A DNA stretch of 64,000 bases. Origin: Paenibacillus solanacearum. GTDB lineage: Bacteria > Bacillota > Bacilli > Paenibacillales > NBRC-103111. Made by a program: the position numbers and the translations under genes. The notes beneath the pieces are model-generated. The model saw nothing but the letters and a program-made list of their open reading frames with translations, was not told the origin of the DNA and made no database searches. Below are positions 16,007 to 25,941 of the stretch, piece after piece. How positions within the stretch are numbered: the stretch's first letter is position 1; each line of letters starts with the position of its first letter. The stretch is from positions 62,001 to 126,000 of the forward strand of contig NZ_CAJVAS010000013.1 in the NCBI RefSeq assembly GCF_910593845.1, given 5' to 3'.

Positions 16007-16875
16007 TCGAGTGGCGGCGCAAGGGAGAGTGGCTTGAGCTGACTGCAGCTCGCGAGCCTGTGGACAAGAAAGATGCGGAAGCGCTGCTTCCCGAATGTTT
16101 TCACGGCAAATGGATCGCCAAATGGCGCGGCTCCGGCGGCATCGAGTGGAAGGGCAACCGCATTCGGCTGCGGCTGTTTCCCGAGGAGCCGCTACAATAT
16201 ATGTCTGAGTGGGCGGAAGTAGAAGTGCTGTTCGAGGACGACTTCTGCCTTGTCGCGAACAAGCCGCCGGGGATGAAGGTGCACCCGACGCAGGAGGGCG
16301 AGCAGGGGACGCTGCTGCAGGCGGTGCAGTGGCATCTGGAGGCGGAAGGGCAGAAGTGCCGGGCGAGGCATATTCACCGGCTGGACGAAGATACGACCGG
16401 CCCGGTGCTGTTCGCCAAACATGACTGGTCGCAATCGCGTCTGGATGCGTTTATGCGAGACAAGCGGATCGGACGGCATTATGTAGCGATCGTGCAGGGG
16501 CGTCCGGCCCAAACGGAAGGGATAGTCGACGCTCCGATCGGCCGCGATCGGCATCATGCGACGCGCCGGCGGGTATCCCGAACGGGGGAGCCGGCTGTTA
16601 CGCGCTACCGGGTGATCGAGCGGTACAGGTCCGCCGCGCTGCTCGAGATCATACTGGAGACGGGGCGAACGCATCAAATCCGCGTACATATGAGCTATTT
16701 GGGGCATTCGCTTATCGGCGATACGTTATATGGCGGAGACTCTCGAGGGCTGAGCAGGCAAGCGCTGCACGGCGAGCGGCTGCTGTTCCCGCATCCTTTG
16801 ACGGAGGAGACGATGGACGTTGCAGCGCCGTGGCCTGCCGATCTCACAGGTCTTCGCGAACGATTGAAAAAATAG
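16003..16875 (+). CDS. RluA-family RNA pseudouridine synthase
   Basis: Converts a specific uridine in rRNA or tRNA to pseudouridine; the exact site cannot be deduced. The catalytic aspartate is in HIHRLDEDTTGPVLFAK. Other family marks are LVANKPPGMKVHP and ETGRTHQIRVHMSYLGHSLIGDTLYG. The 290-residue protein lacks a clear S4 domain; its first 75 residues are a degenerate N-terminal region. It starts by overlap with the preceding small membrane protein. Confidence 0.92.
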   Translation: MIEWRRKGEWLELTAAREPVDKKDAEALLPECFHGKWIAKWRGSGGIEWKGNRIRLRLFPEEPLQYMSEWAEVEVLFEDDFCLVANKPPGMKVHPTQEGEQGTLLQAVQWHLEAEGQKCRARHIHRLDEDTTGPVLFAKHDWSQSRLDAFMRDKRIGRHYVAIVQGRPAQTEGIVDAPIGRDRHHATRRRVSRTGEPAVTRYRVIERYRSAALLEIILETGRTHQIRVHMSYLGHSLIGDTLYGGDSRGLSRQALHGERLLFPHPLTEETMDVAAPWPADLTGLRERLKK

Positions 16876-16990
16876 TAGTCATGCTCCTCTCCCGGGCAGC
16901 GTATAAATGGTAAAGAGAACCGCGCTGACCATCTTTCTTTTCGGCTTCAATGGAGTAGAAAAGGTAGAAATACGAAGGGAGGATTTTGAA

Positions 16991-18052
16991 TTGACTGCAC
17001 AACAAAGCGGATTGCGATTCGATATTTATGAACGCGTTCATTTATTGGAAGGGCTGCTTGGCATTAAACAGCTCGAGGAGGTGGAGCTTGCTCCTCATAT
17101 ACAGGTGCTGCCGTATGGAGAGCAAGCGGTATTGCGGGGCAATTTGCTGCTAACCGGAACTTACATCGACGAGCAGAACCGGCAGGGGCAGACGCTCGAG
17201 CATCTGATCCCGGTGGAAATCACGCTGCCGATGAACCGGGTAAGCCGAGTGGAGGACATCGCTGTCGAGATCGAGAACTTCGACGTGGATCTGTTGTCCG
17301 CCCGCAGCTTGAATGTCACCGGCGTCTTGTCCTTGAATGGGCTGGAGACGGTGCAGACGGCGGAAACGGAGTCATGGAAGGAAGTGGAGGAAGAAGTCGT
17401 ATTCGTGCATGAAGCAAGCCGCAATCCTTCCTCCTTCCCGGAGCCGTTACCGGTCTCGCCCGCCGCTTCTGCAGCGGAACAAGCCTCTATCTCTGGAGAA
17501 ACGGCAGCCCGTGTGGAGCCCATAGCCGTCGAACCTTCTAACGTAGAACCGGCGCAAGAGAAGAAAGAAGAGCCGAAGGAAGAGCCGAAGGAAGCCGCGG
17601 AGGCGGAAGCCAAGGAACCCGCGGAACCGGACAAAGAAGCGACCGTACAGGCACAGGAAGTTGCCTCGGCTGAGCCTCAGGAAATGAAAATCGCCTTCGG
17701 CAGCAAGAAGCCGGCGGAGGAAGCCGCTGCGCCGGTCGTCAAATCGTACGGGCTTGCTTCGCTGCTTAAGCAAGGGTCCGGTAACAAGCCCGACGTGCGT
17801 AAGCCGGAAGAGGCAGAGCCTGAGGCTGCGGCCGCGGCGCAGGCCGAGCGGGTCGAATGGAAGCAGATTTTGCTCAGCTCGCGCGATGAGAAGTATGAAT
17901 TTAAACGGCTGCGCATGTGTATCGTGCAAAAGGAGGAAACGCTCGAAACGATTGCCAAGCGTTACGAGATTCATCCGCGCGAAATTGCGCTGCACAACCG
18001 TCTTGGGGACGGTGAAGTCAGCGAAGGGCAAGTCGTGTATATCCCCAAGTGA
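16991..18052 (+). CDS. spoVID: SpoVID-like spore coat morphogenetic protein with C-terminal LysM
   Basis: In B. subtilis SpoVID drives encasement of the forespore by coat proteins and binds SafA and SpoIVA. This 353-residue protein shows the same plan. The N-terminal domain (SGLRFDIYERVHLLEG) is a beta-rich module. A long acidic Glu/Ala/Pro/Lys linker spans roughly residues 150-290. A C-terminal LysM of about 45 residues ends IHPREIALHNRLGDGEVSEG. TTG 16991 is preferred, with GAAGGGAGGA upstream and an N-terminus aligning with the Bacillus protein; ATG 16907 has no site. The position between hemL and valS is that of B. subtilis spoVID. Confidence 0.88.
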   Translation: MTAQQSGLRFDIYERVHLLEGLLGIKQLEEVELAPHIQVLPYGEQAVLRGNLLLTGTYIDEQNRQGQTLEHLIPVEITLPMNRVSRVEDIAVEIENFDVDLLSARSLNVTGVLSLNGLETVQTAETESWKEVEEEVVFVHEASRNPSSFPEPLPVSPAASAAEQASISGETAARVEPIAVEPSNVEPAQEKKEEPKEEPKEAAEAEAKEPAEPDKEATVQAQEVASAEPQEMKIAFGSKKPAEEAAAPVVKSYGLASLLKQGSGNKPDVRKPEEAEPEAAAAAQAERVEWKQILLSSRDEKYEFKRLRMCIVQKEETLETIAKRYEIHPREIALHNRLGDGEVSEGQVVYIPK

Positions 18053-18061
18053 AGACAGCTT

Positions 18062-18111
18062 AAAAAAAAGATCCGGATCTTGCCGTAACAGGCTTGTCCG
18101 GATCTTTTTTT
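18062..18111 (+). terminator. Intrinsic terminator after spoVID
   Basis: AAAAAGATCCGGA pairs with TCCGGATCTTTTT around an 18-base loop, followed by a T-run. Confidence 0.92.
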
Positions 18112-18137
18112 GGGCATAATGAAACATAAGGTGTATA

Positions 18138-18166
18138 TTGACTCAGCATGCAATGTTGTTTATGAT
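18138..18166 (+). promoter_or_regulatory. Promoter of the valS leader
   Basis: TTGACT (18138-18143), 17-base spacer, TATGAT (18161-18166). Transcription would start near 18173, at the beginning of the T-box leader. Confidence 0.8.
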
Positions 18167-18172
18167 ATGATG

Positions 18173-18458
18173 CATAGATGTTGATGAAAAACGTGGAAAG
18201 GGAGTAGTAGGCAGCGAACCCTACAGAGAGCGGAACCGGCTAGACGCTGGAAGGTCCCGCAGGATGTACCTGTCGAAGTCGCCCCGGAGTTGCCGTATCG
18301 ATGCCCGCAAGGAGCGGAGAGATGGCCGGCTGCAGCCGTTATCTGCTTAAGTGCCGTATGGGCCTGCTTTAAGCTTTTCCGCCAAAGCAGCGATACGGAA
18401 TAAAGGTGGTACCACGGAAGCGAGAGCCTTTCGTCCTTTGCGGCGAAGGCTTTTTTTG
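18173..18458 (+). ncRNA. T-box riboswitch controlling valS, valine specifier GTC
   Basis: A leader that senses uncharged tRNA-Val. The Stem I landmarks are an AGTAGTA segment near 18204, AGAGAG at about 18226 and the distal-loop CTGGAAGGT. On the 3' side GAAGTCGCC places the valine codon GTC (18278-18280) in the specifier position. The conserved T-box spans 18399-18416 (AATAAAGGTGGTACCACG). Its TGGT (18407-18410) would pair with the tRNA 3' end, the final T matching discriminator A. The terminator stem AGCCTTTCG/CGAAGGCT with seven T spans 18424-18458. The anti-terminator forms when uncharged tRNA binds, increasing valS expression. Confidence 0.93.
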
Positions 18459-18495
18459 TTTATTACTTGCACAATGCACATTGGAGGTTGGAGCA

Positions 18496-21171
18496 ATGAC
18501 GGAAGAAACGAAATTGCAGGCGGCACCGGAGACGGCGATGCCGACGACGTACGATCCGAAGGAAGCCGAGAAGAAATGGTACGATTACTGGCTGAAGGGC
18601 CAATATTTTAAAGCAGGGCAGAACAAGGATGCGAAGCCTTACACGATCGTGATCCCGCCGCCGAACGTGACGGGGATGCTGCACATCGGGCATGCGCTCG
18701 ATTTTACGCTGCAGGATATTATGATCCGCACGAAGCGGATGCAGGGCTACGACGCACTGTGGCTGCCGGGCACCGACCATGCGGGGATCGCGACGCAGTC
18801 GAAGGTGGAGCAGAAGCTGCGCGAGGAAGGACAGTCGCGTTACGATTTGGGCCGCGAGAAATTTCTCGAGAAAGTATGGGAATGGAAGGAGCACTACGCC
18901 GGCACGATTCACGAGCAATGGGGGAAAATGGGCTTCTCGCTCGACTATTCCCGCGAGCGGTTCACGCTGGATGAAGGATTGTCCAAGGCGGTTCGCGAAG
19001 TGTTCGTCCGCCTGTACGAAAAAGGGCTCATCTACCGCGGCAAGTATATTATTAACTGGGACCCGGCCGCTCGTACGGCGTTGTCCGACATCGAGGTTGA
19101 GTACAAAGAAGTGCAGGGCGCACTCTATCATTTGAAATATCAGGTAAAAGACAGCGAAGAGTACATCGTCGTTGCGACAACCCGTCCGGAGACGATGCTC
19201 GGCGATACGGCGGTAGCGGTTCATCCGGAGGATGAGCGCTACAAGCATCTGGTCGGCAAAACGCTGATGCTGCCGATCATCGGCCGGGAAATTCCGATTG
19301 TCGGCGACGAATATGTCGAGAAGGAATTCGGAACCGGCGCGGTGAAAATTACGCCGGCACATGACCCGAACGACTTCGAGGTAGGCAAACGCCACGACCT
19401 GCCGCAAGTGCTCGTAATGGACGAATCGGGCAAAATGAATGACAATGCAGGCAAGTATCAAGGTCTGGACCGTTTTGAATGCCGCAAGCAAATTGTGGCG
19501 GACATGAAGGAGCAAGGAGTGCTGCTCAAGATCGAGGAGCATGTTCATCAAGTCGGCCATAGCGAGCGCAGCGGCGCAGTCGTCGAGCCTTACTTGTCCA
19601 CGCAGTGGTTCGTCAAAATGCAGCCGCTCGCGGAACGCGCGATTGCCGCGCAAAAGTCCGGTCAAGGCGTCCATTTCGTACCGGATCGGTTCGAAAAAAC
19701 GTATTTGAACTGGATTGAAAATGTGCGCGACTGGTGCATTTCCCGGCAGCTGTGGTGGGGACATCGGGTTCCGGCATGGTACTGCGGAGATTGCAGCGAA
19801 ATCATCGTATCCCGCGAGGACGCGAATGTATGTCCGGCTTGCGGCGGAGCGCACCTGAAGCAGGACGAGGATGTCCTCGACACATGGTTCAGCTCTGCGT
19901 TGTGGCCGTTCTCCACGCTCGGCTGGCCGGATCAGACGGAAGATTTGAAACGCTATTACCCGACCGATTTGCTCGTAACGGGCTATGACATCATCTATTT
20001 CTGGGTAGCGCGGATGATTTTCAGCGGCTTGGAATTTACGGACCGGATTCCGTTCAAGGATGTGCTGATGCATGGTCTCGTACGGGATGCCGAAGGGCAG
20101 AAAATGTCGAAGTCGCTCGGCAACGGCGTCGACCCGCTCGAAGTGATCGAGAAATACGGAGCGGACGCGATGCGCTTCATGATCTCCACCAGCTCGACGC
20201 CAGGGCAAGACCTGCGCTTCCGCTGGGAGAGAGTGGAGCAGGCGCGCAACTTTGCCAATAAAATTTGGAACGCTTCGCGTTTCGTCTTGATGAATCTCGG
20301 CGATTTCAAGGCGTCGGATATCGATTTGAGCGGTGATCTCGGCACGGCGGACCGCTGGATCTTGCACCGGTTGAACGAGACGGTTCGCGACGTTACCCGA
20401 CTGATCGACACGTACGAGTTCGGGGAAACCGGCCGTTTGCTGTACAACTTCATCTGGGATGATCTGTGCGACTGGTATATCGAGTTCAGCAAGCTGTCGC
20501 TGTACGGCTCCGACGACAAAGCGAAGCATACGACGAAGTCGGTGCTGGCCTACGTGCTTGACCGTACGCAGCGCCTGATCCATCCGTTCATGCCGTTCAT
20601 CAGCGAAGAAATTTGGCAGCATCTGCCGCATGAAGGCGAGACGATCACACTGGCGGCCTGGCCGACGCACGAAGCGCGCTTCGAATCGCCGGATGCAGTC
20701 AAGGAAATGGAGCTGCTGATGGAGATCATTCGTACGGTGCGCAACATCCGTGCGGAAGTGAACGTGCCGATGAGCAAAAAAGTCGAGCTGCAAATCAAGG
20801 TCACGTCCAAAGAAGCGCTTTCGATCATTTCGAATAACGCCCAGTACGTCGTGCGCTTCTGTAATTCGACGGATATTGCGCCGAGCTTCGATTTGGCGCC
20901 GCCGGATAAGGCGATGACAGGAATCGTCACCGGCGCGGAACTGTATTTGCCGCTGTCGGGATTAATCGACATTGCCCAGGAAATAACGCGGCTTGAGAAA
21001 GAACTGAAGACATTGCACGCGGAAGTTGACCGGATTGAGAAAAAGCTGTCGAATGAAGGCTTCGTCTCCAAGGCGCCGGCTAAAGTCATCGAGGAAGAGA
21101 AAGTAAAACTCGCCGACTATGCGGAAAAGCGGGATAAAGTGAATGCCCGTTTGACCGAGCTGAAAGGGTGA
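18496..21171 (+). CDS. valS: Valyl-tRNA synthetase
   Basis: Charges tRNA-Val. It is a class I synthetase of 891 residues. HIGH is at residues 63-66 ([15 protein letters not shown]) and KMSKS at 536-540. The editing domain lies around residues 200-350 ([20 protein letters not shown]). A Cys-rich zinc-like patch (CGDCSE...CPACGG) lies near residue 430. The C-terminus is a coiled-coil arm ([20 protein letters not shown]) typical of ValRS. ATG 18496 follows TTGGAGG. It is controlled by the upstream T-box and followed seven bases later by folC. Confidence 0.98.
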   Translation: MTEETKLQAAPETAMPTTYDPKEAEKKWYDYWLKGQYFKAGQNKDAKPYTIVIPPPNVTGMLHIGHALDFTLQDIMIRTKRMQGYDALWLPGTDHAGIATQSKVEQKLREEGQSRYDLGREKFLEKVWEWKEHYAGTIHEQWGKMGFSLDYSRERFTLDEGLSKAVREVFVRLYEKGLIYRGKYIINWDPAARTALSDIEVEYKEVQGALYHLKYQVKDSEEYIVVATTRPETMLGDTAVAVHPEDERYKHLVGKTLMLPIIGREIPIVGDEYVEKEFGTGAVKITPAHDPNDFEVGKRHDLPQVLVMDESGKMNDNAGKYQGLDRFECRKQIVADMKEQGVLLKIEEHVHQVGHSERSGAVVEPYLSTQWFVKMQPLAERAIAAQKSGQGVHFVPDRFEKTYLNWIENVRDWCISRQLWWGHRVPAWYCGDCSEIIVSREDANVCPACGGAHLKQDEDVLDTWFSSALWPFSTLGWPDQTEDLKRYYPTDLLVTGYDIIYFWVARMIFSGLEFTDRIPFKDVLMHGLVRDAEGQKMSKSLGNGVDPLEVIEKYGADAMRFMISTSSTPGQDLRFRWERVEQARNFANKIWNASRFVLMNLGDFKASDIDLSGDLGTADRWILHRLNETVRDVTRLIDTYEFGETGRLLYNFIWDDLCDWYIEFSKLSLYGSDDKAKHTTKSVLAYVLDRTQRLIHPFMPFISEEIWQHLPHEGETITLAAWPTHEARFESPDAVKEMELLMEIIRTVRNIRAEVNVPMSKKVELQIKVTSKEALSIISNNAQYVVRFCNSTDIAPSFDLAPPDKAMTGIVTGAELYLPLSGLIDIAQEITRLEKELKTLHAEVDRIEKKLSNEGFVSKAPAKVIEEEKVKLADYAEKRDKVNARLTELKG

Positions 21172-21177
21172 GCACAC

Positions 21178-22554
21178 ATGAGCGAAGAACAGCAGACGAT
21201 CGCTGAACCGTTCAAAACCGCGCGGGAGGCGGTGGACTGGGTTGTCCGGTTCATCCCGCTCGTCGGCATCAAGCCGGGTCTGGAGCGGATGGAGCAGCTG
21301 ATGGAGCGGCTCGGCAATCCGCACCGGCGGTTGAAATTCATTCATATCGCCGGCACGAACGGTAAAGGCTCCGTGTGCGCCTATTTGACCGAAGTCATTC
21401 GGCAGTGCGGCTATGATGTGGGGACGTTCACGTCCCCTTATATCGAAAAGTACAACGAGCGTATTCGTCTGAACGGGGAAAACATCTCCGACGACGACTT
21501 GCTGCGAATCATTAACAAGGTGAAGCCGATCGTCGACGAAGTGGCTGCGGAGCACGGCCAGCCGTCGATGTTCGAAATTTCCACGGTCGTTGCCATCGAA
21601 TATTTTGCGCGAACCGCTTATCCCGACTTTGTCGTATGGGAGACGGGCATGGGAGGCCGGCTGGATTCGACCAACGTCGTGACGCCGCTCGTCTCGGTTA
21701 TTACGAATATCGGCCACGACCATATGGATATACTCGGCGATACGCTGGAAAAGGTCGCTGCGGAAAAAGCGGCGATCATTAAAGCGGGCGTGCCGGTCGT
21801 CAGTGCGGCGGAGCAGCCGGGAGTCATCGAGGTGATCGAGCAGACGGCCAAAGCGAAAAACAGCACGCTGTATTTGATGGGGCGCGAGTTCCGCTATACG
21901 ATGAAGTCCTCCAAAGAAAACGAACAAGTTTTCGATTTCGAAGGCGTATTTCGGCCTATGCCCGAAATGACCATCTCGATGAACGGACCGCATCAGCCGA
22001 AAAACGCTGCGGTGGCGCTGATGACCATCGAAGTGCTGCGTCAGTATTACGCTTTTATCGTGGAAGACGAGGATTTGCTTCGGGCGATGAAAGCGGCCCA
22101 ATGGCCGGGACGAATGGAAATGATCCAGCAGCAGCCGCGGCTTCTTATCGACGGAGCGCACAATCCGGAAGGGGCGCAAGTGCTCACGGCTGCGCTCAAA
22201 GATACGTATTCGTATAAAAGGCTTCATTTGATGATGGGAATGCTCGCGAATAAGAATCATACGGAGTATTTCAGGCATATACTGCAGGTAGTGGATACAC
22301 TGATCCTTACCGAACCGGATTGGCTGAAAAAAGCGTCCGCCGCAGAGCTCGCCGAGCTGGCCGGCAAGCTGCTGGAGGAAATGGGCCGCGAAGATGTAAA
22401 CGTCATCGTGGAGCCGGACTGGAAAGCGGCATTGGAGCTGCTCAAGGGCATGACGGAACAGGAAGACTTGGCAGTGGTCACCGGCACGTTATATTTGATA
22501 GGGGATGTTCGTTCCCGGATCAATCATCAATCCGATTCTGAAAAAGGCTGGTGA
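21178..22554 (+). CDS. folC: Folylpolyglutamate synthase / dihydrofolate synthase
   Basis: Adds glutamate to dihydropteroate and extends the polyglutamate tail of folates. Mur-ligase-fold enzyme of 458 residues with P-loop IAGTNGKGSVCAYL near residue 60, the ETGMGGRLDSTNVV motif and DGAHNPEGAQ in the C-terminal domain. An unusual N-terminal 20 residues (MSEEQQTIAEPFKTAREAVD) precede the family start. The gene order valS-folC is the same in B. subtilis and many Bacillales. The murC start follows eight bases after the stop. Confidence 0.96.
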   Translation: MSEEQQTIAEPFKTAREAVDWVVRFIPLVGIKPGLERMEQLMERLGNPHRRLKFIHIAGTNGKGSVCAYLTEVIRQCGYDVGTFTSPYIEKYNERIRLNGENISDDDLLRIINKVKPIVDEVAAEHGQPSMFEISTVVAIEYFARTAYPDFVVWETGMGGRLDSTNVVTPLVSVITNIGHDHMDILGDTLEKVAAEKAAIIKAGVPVVSAAEQPGVIEVIEQTAKAKNSTLYLMGREFRYTMKSSKENEQVFDFEGVFRPMPEMTISMNGPHQPKNAAVALMTIEVLRQYYAFIVEDEDLLRAMKAAQWPGRMEMIQQQPRLLIDGAHNPEGAQVLTAALKDTYSYKRLHLMMGMLANKNHTEYFRHILQVVDTLILTEPDWLKKASAAELAELAGKLLEEMGREDVNVIVEPDWKAALELLKGMTEQEDLAVVTGTLYLIGDVRSRINHQSDSEKGW

Positions 22555-22561
22555 AACGAGC

Positions 22562-23935
22562 GTGAATACATCGGAGCACATCCATTTTATCGGCATCGGC
22601 GGGTACGGCATGAGCGCGATCGCCAAGGTCATGCTGGAAATGGGGTACCAGGTTTCGGGGTCCGATCTGGCGCAGCAGGAACTGACGGAGAAGCTGGCCG
22701 CCAAAGGCGCGCAGGTTTATATCGGACATGAAGCGAAAAACGTGAAAGGGGCGGACGTCGTCGTCTATTCTACCGCGTTGTCGAAAGATAACGTAGAAAT
22801 GGTAGCGGCGGAAGAGCTGAACATTCCGATTTTGCATCGGTCTCAAATGCTGGCCCGATTAATGAATGCCAAGAAGGGGATCGCGGTGGCCGGGGCGCAC
22901 GGTAAAACGACGACCTCTTCCATGATTGCGCTTGTTCAGGAACGTTGCGGGCTTGATCCGACCTATCTGATCGGCGGCGAAATTATGAATGTGGGCAGCA
23001 ACGCCAAAGCGGGAAAAGGCGAATGGGTCGTGGCCGAGGCGGATGAGAGCGACGGTTCGTTCCTGCAATACCAGCCTGCCATCGCGCTTGTCAACAATAT
23101 CGAAGCGGACCATCTGGAATATTACGACAGCAGCTTTGAAAATTTGAAAAAAGCGTACGGGCAATTTTTAAGCCAGGTGAAAGAGGACGGCAAGGCGGTC
23201 GTATGCAATGACGACGCTCATCTGCGGGACATGATTCCGAACATCAAGAGCGAAGTGATCACGTACGGGATTGATAACGAATCCGATTTCATGGCGCGCA
23301 GCATCGAGCTTGGCGACCGCAAAGTATCGTTTGAAGTGGTGCGAGGCGGCACCGTGCTGGGCAGCATCAGGTTGTCCGTACCGGGCCGGCATAACGTATA
23401 CAATGCGCTGGCCACGCTGATTACATGTATGGAAGCGGGACTGACGTTCGAGCAGATCGCGGGCGCGATCACCGAGTTCCGGGGCGCCAAACGGCGGTTT
23501 CAAGTGCTCGGGGAAGTGAACGATATTCTTGTGATCGACGATTACGCGCATCACCCTACGGAAATCGAAGCGACGATTCAGGCGGCGAAGGCAACCGGCA
23601 AGCGGATCGTTGCCGTATTCCAGCCGCAGCGTTACACGCGGACGTATTTCCTGTTCGAGCAGTTCAGCCGCGCATTTCCGGATGCGGACGAAGTGATCAT
23701 TACCGACATCTATTCGCCTGTCGGGGAGAAACAGATCGAAGGCATCAATTCCGCGAAGCTGGTGGAGCTCATTCGGCAAAACAGCAATTCGAACGTGCAG
23801 TACATCCCTGCAAAAGAACAGGTGCAAAGCTATTTGCTGGATACCGTTCGACCTGGCGATCTGGTGCTGACGATGGGTGCCGGCGACATATGGAAAGCGG
23901 CGGAAGGCTTGGCTAGAGCGCTGGAAAACGCATAG
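22562..23935 (+). CDS. murC: UDP-N-acetylmuramate--L-alanine ligase
   Basis: Adds the first amino acid of the peptidoglycan stem peptide. 457 residues from GTG 22562. It shows HFIGIGGYGMSAIAK at the UDP-binding N-terminus, ATP-binding VAGAHGKTTTSSM, EADESDGSFLQYQP and DYAHHPTEIEATIQAAKA. The start has only a weak upstream AAAAAGGCTGG, and an upstream in-frame GTG at 22505 would overlap folC; homologues begin just before the HFIGIGG motif. Expression probably depends on readthrough from folC. A large folded RNA follows. Confidence 0.95.
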   Translation: MNTSEHIHFIGIGGYGMSAIAKVMLEMGYQVSGSDLAQQELTEKLAAKGAQVYIGHEAKNVKGADVVVYSTALSKDNVEMVAAEELNIPILHRSQMLARLMNAKKGIAVAGAHGKTTTSSMIALVQERCGLDPTYLIGGEIMNVGSNAKAGKGEWVVAEADESDGSFLQYQPAIALVNNIEADHLEYYDSSFENLKKAYGQFLSQVKEDGKAVVCNDDAHLRDMIPNIKSEVITYGIDNESDFMARSIELGDRKVSFEVVRGGTVLGSIRLSVPGRHNVYNALATLITCMEAGLTFEQIAGAITEFRGAKRRFQVLGEVNDILVIDDYAHHPTEIEATIQAAKATGKRIVAVFQPQRYTRTYFLFEQFSRAFPDADEVIITDIYSPVGEKQIEGINSAKLVELIRQNSNSNVQYIPAKEQVQSYLLDTVRPGDLVLTMGAGDIWKAAEGLARALENA

Positions 23936-23994
23936 ACGGTTCGGACGGGCAAGCGGGCGTGAGTCGGCCCTGCTCCGTGCAATGCACATGAACA

Positions 23995-24090
23995 AAGCCT
24001 CTGAGGCGCAGAACGCACATCAGGTAAGATTAGCATCGAAGTGATTGTCGATGCCCGCCTGTGCGTTCCCGCGCTCCCGGGGGCTTTTTG
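23995..24090 (+). ncRNA. Multi-helix structured RNA after murC ending in a T-run (terminator or small RNA)
   Basis: Nested perfect helices are visible. AAAGCC (23995-24000) pairs with GGCTTT (24083-24088). GCGC (24007-24010) pairs with GCGC (24072-24075). AACGCACA (24013-24020) pairs with TGTGCGTT (24061-24068). An inner hairpin GCATCGA (24034-24040) pairs with TCGATGC (24049-24055). The outer helix ends in five T, so it can act as an intrinsic terminator, yet it is far more elaborate than the other terminators here. I could not match it to a named RNA family. Confidence 0.6.
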
Positions 24091-24196
24091 GCGTTGACGG
24101 ACATCCGCACCCTTCAAACTTCCCGATCTTGTTCTATTTCAATTGCTAGTCTCATAGTCTAGTAATACGAAAAAGGGACAAGGGAGAGTTGGAGCA

Positions 24197-25666
24197 ATGA
24201 ACAAAGCCAAAATGACGTTTCGTTTTGATAGCGGCCGGCCGTACGGCAAGCGGGAGAGCAAACCGGAGCCGCAGGTGATTCCGCTCGACACCGCGGAATA
24301 TCAGGTCGTCGGCGAAAGCCTGGAGCATGCGGAGCAAAACCGAGATACATTCACGCTGGGCGACAGCCGCTCTGCGTTCGTGAAGCCGGTTGAGCCGGTG
24401 CTGATCGATGCACAAACCTTAAACAGCTGCACGACGGATTACGGAGGCTGGCAAACCTCATTCGATACGGAAACGCAGCGCGTGGAGCACATCATTCGTT
24501 CCACCGGCGGCAGCGCGGTTGATCCGGAGAGCGGTTATATCGAACGGGAGGAACAGCCGGGCTATACCAGCCACCGGAGCGGGGGAAGGCAGCAGGAGCA
24601 TCCCGATCGTCTTGATTCGCCCGAACGGCAGCCATATCCGGATCGCAGAGGCAGTCAGGACGCACGATTGGGGGAAGACGCCGTGGGACCGGATGGACTG
24701 AGGGATCACCGGTGGTATGCGCCGCCGCAGGAATCCTCGTACATCAAACAAAGCTCGGATGGCGGTTCATGGCTCAAAATAACGACTTCGGTCACCGGAG
24801 CGGTTGTGACCGGGATCGCCTTCGGATTTCTGGTGCTGTCCATGTTCTCGGGCGAGGACGAAGCGGGTAAAATCAAGCCGGGCAGCGCCGATGCCGCCGT
24901 CCGCCAAGTCCAGGGCGCGGTCAAGCAAGGGGATGCCGGTAATCAACCGGCCGCCGGCGCAGGAACCCAGGCTTCGGCGGATGCCGCAGCGGTATCGGGC
25001 GCCATTTCGAACGCGGGAGCGGCGATGGGAGGCGTCGCCGTGAATTTGCCCTCCAAATCGTACACGTTTTTGCAAGGGGGCGTCTTCAGCTCGGCGCAAG
25101 GCGCGGAGACGGAATCGGCCAACTTCAAAAAGAAAGGAATGGCGGGTGTTTACGATACCGGAGACAAGTATCCGGTCTATGTCGGCATGGCGACCAACCG
25201 TGACGAAGCGCTCGGCTTAAGCGCCCAGTTCCAGCAAAAGAAAATCGAGGTGCTGTTGAAGGCGTATGATATTCCCGCCGTGACGAAAGTGAAGTGGAAT
25301 GGCAAGCAGACGGATGTGCTGCAAAATTATATGAGTCAAGGCGATAAACTCGTATCGCTCATTGCGTCGATGTCCGTGACGAGCCTGGGCAGCGCCAAAC
25401 CGGGAGCGATCGACGAAAAAGCGCTGCAGACAATCAAGACGACGCACCAGAGCTGGTCGGCTTCCGCTTCCGCGGTCAGCGACGGTTTAGGCGATGCGGG
25501 GAAATCCGTTTTGCCGAAAATGAACAGCTCCTTGAATCAGGCTGTCGTTTCGCTCGACGAATACAAGAAAAATCCTTCCGCCGCCTACATGTGGCAGGCC
25601 CAAAGCTCACTCATGCAGTATATTGTCGCCGAGAAAGAGCTGCTGAAGGCGGTAGCGGTGCAGTAA
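24197..25666 (+). CDS. spoIIB: SpoIIB-like SPOR-domain sporulation protein
   Basis: Probable counterpart of B. subtilis SpoIIB, which localises to the sporulation septum and helps septal peptidoglycan thinning. Supporting points are position (after folC and before maf-radC-mreB) and architecture. A polar cytoplasmic N-terminal region of about 195 residues has little conservation. One membrane helix follows at about 200-218 (VVTGIAFGFLVLSMF). A Gly/Ala/Gln linker leads to a SPOR-type domain at about 275-350 (YTFLQGGVFSSAQGAETESA, then YVGMATNRDEALGLSA). The C-terminal 120 residues are helical. ATG 24197 follows GGGAGAGTTGGAG. Sequence identity to Bacillus SpoIIB is not obvious outside the SPOR part. 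Confidence 0.78.
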   Translation: MNKAKMTFRFDSGRPYGKRESKPEPQVIPLDTAEYQVVGESLEHAEQNRDTFTLGDSRSAFVKPVEPVLIDAQTLNSCTTDYGGWQTSFDTETQRVEHIIRSTGGSAVDPESGYIEREEQPGYTSHRSGGRQQEHPDRLDSPERQPYPDRRGSQDARLGEDAVGPDGLRDHRWYAPPQESSYIKQSSDGGSWLKITTSVTGAVVTGIAFGFLVLSMFSGEDEAGKIKPGSADAAVRQVQGAVKQGDAGNQPAAGAGTQASADAAAVSGAISNAGAAMGGVAVNLPSKSYTFLQGGVFSSAQGAETESANFKKKGMAGVYDTGDKYPVYVGMATNRDEALGLSAQFQQKKIEVLLKAYDIPAVTKVKWNGKQTDVLQNYMSQGDKLVSLIASMSVTSLGSAKPGAIDEKALQTIKTTHQSWSASASAVSDGLGDAGKSVLPKMNSSLNQAVVSLDEYKKNPSAAYMWQAQSSLMQYIVAEKELLKAVAVQ

Positions 25667-25764
25667 CATGCTGCCACCCGGTTCAGGACCTCAGTGGCGT
25701 TGGAGCGGGAGACGGCATTCCGATGCCGAGCCGGCGTCCCGCCACTTGAAGCTTAGTCAAAAGA

Positions 25765-25805
25765 AAGGACCTCGTCCGCCACGATTAGTGGCGGACGAGG
25801 TCCTT
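25765..25805 (-). terminator. Strong terminator between spoIIB and the convergent amidase gene
   Basis: A perfect 18-bp stem (AAGGACCTCGTCCGCCAC and its complement) has loop GATTA. The T-rich tail TTTCTTTTG is on the minus strand, so it primarily terminates the amidase transcript. A second imperfect hairpin (GCGGGA...CGGCAT-TCCG-ATGCCG...TCCCGC) lies just upstream at about 25707-25741 and may serve spoIIB. Confidence 0.85.
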
Positions 25806-25941
25806 ATGCTTTGAATTTTGACCACAACCATTGTTTCGCAGCATTCTCTGATGCAAACGAATCAAGAGAGCCGCATTCCGGTGTCGCAATGGCGTCGGCG
25901 CTGGTCAAACCTCTGAGATTTGTTTTATTTTATACGGGAGC

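Noticed and set aside
18463..20793. 776-codon open frame on the minus strand opposite valS
   Set aside because: It mirrors the valS reading frame, has no ribosome binding site and no recognisable family; long antisense frames are expected opposite GC-rich genes.
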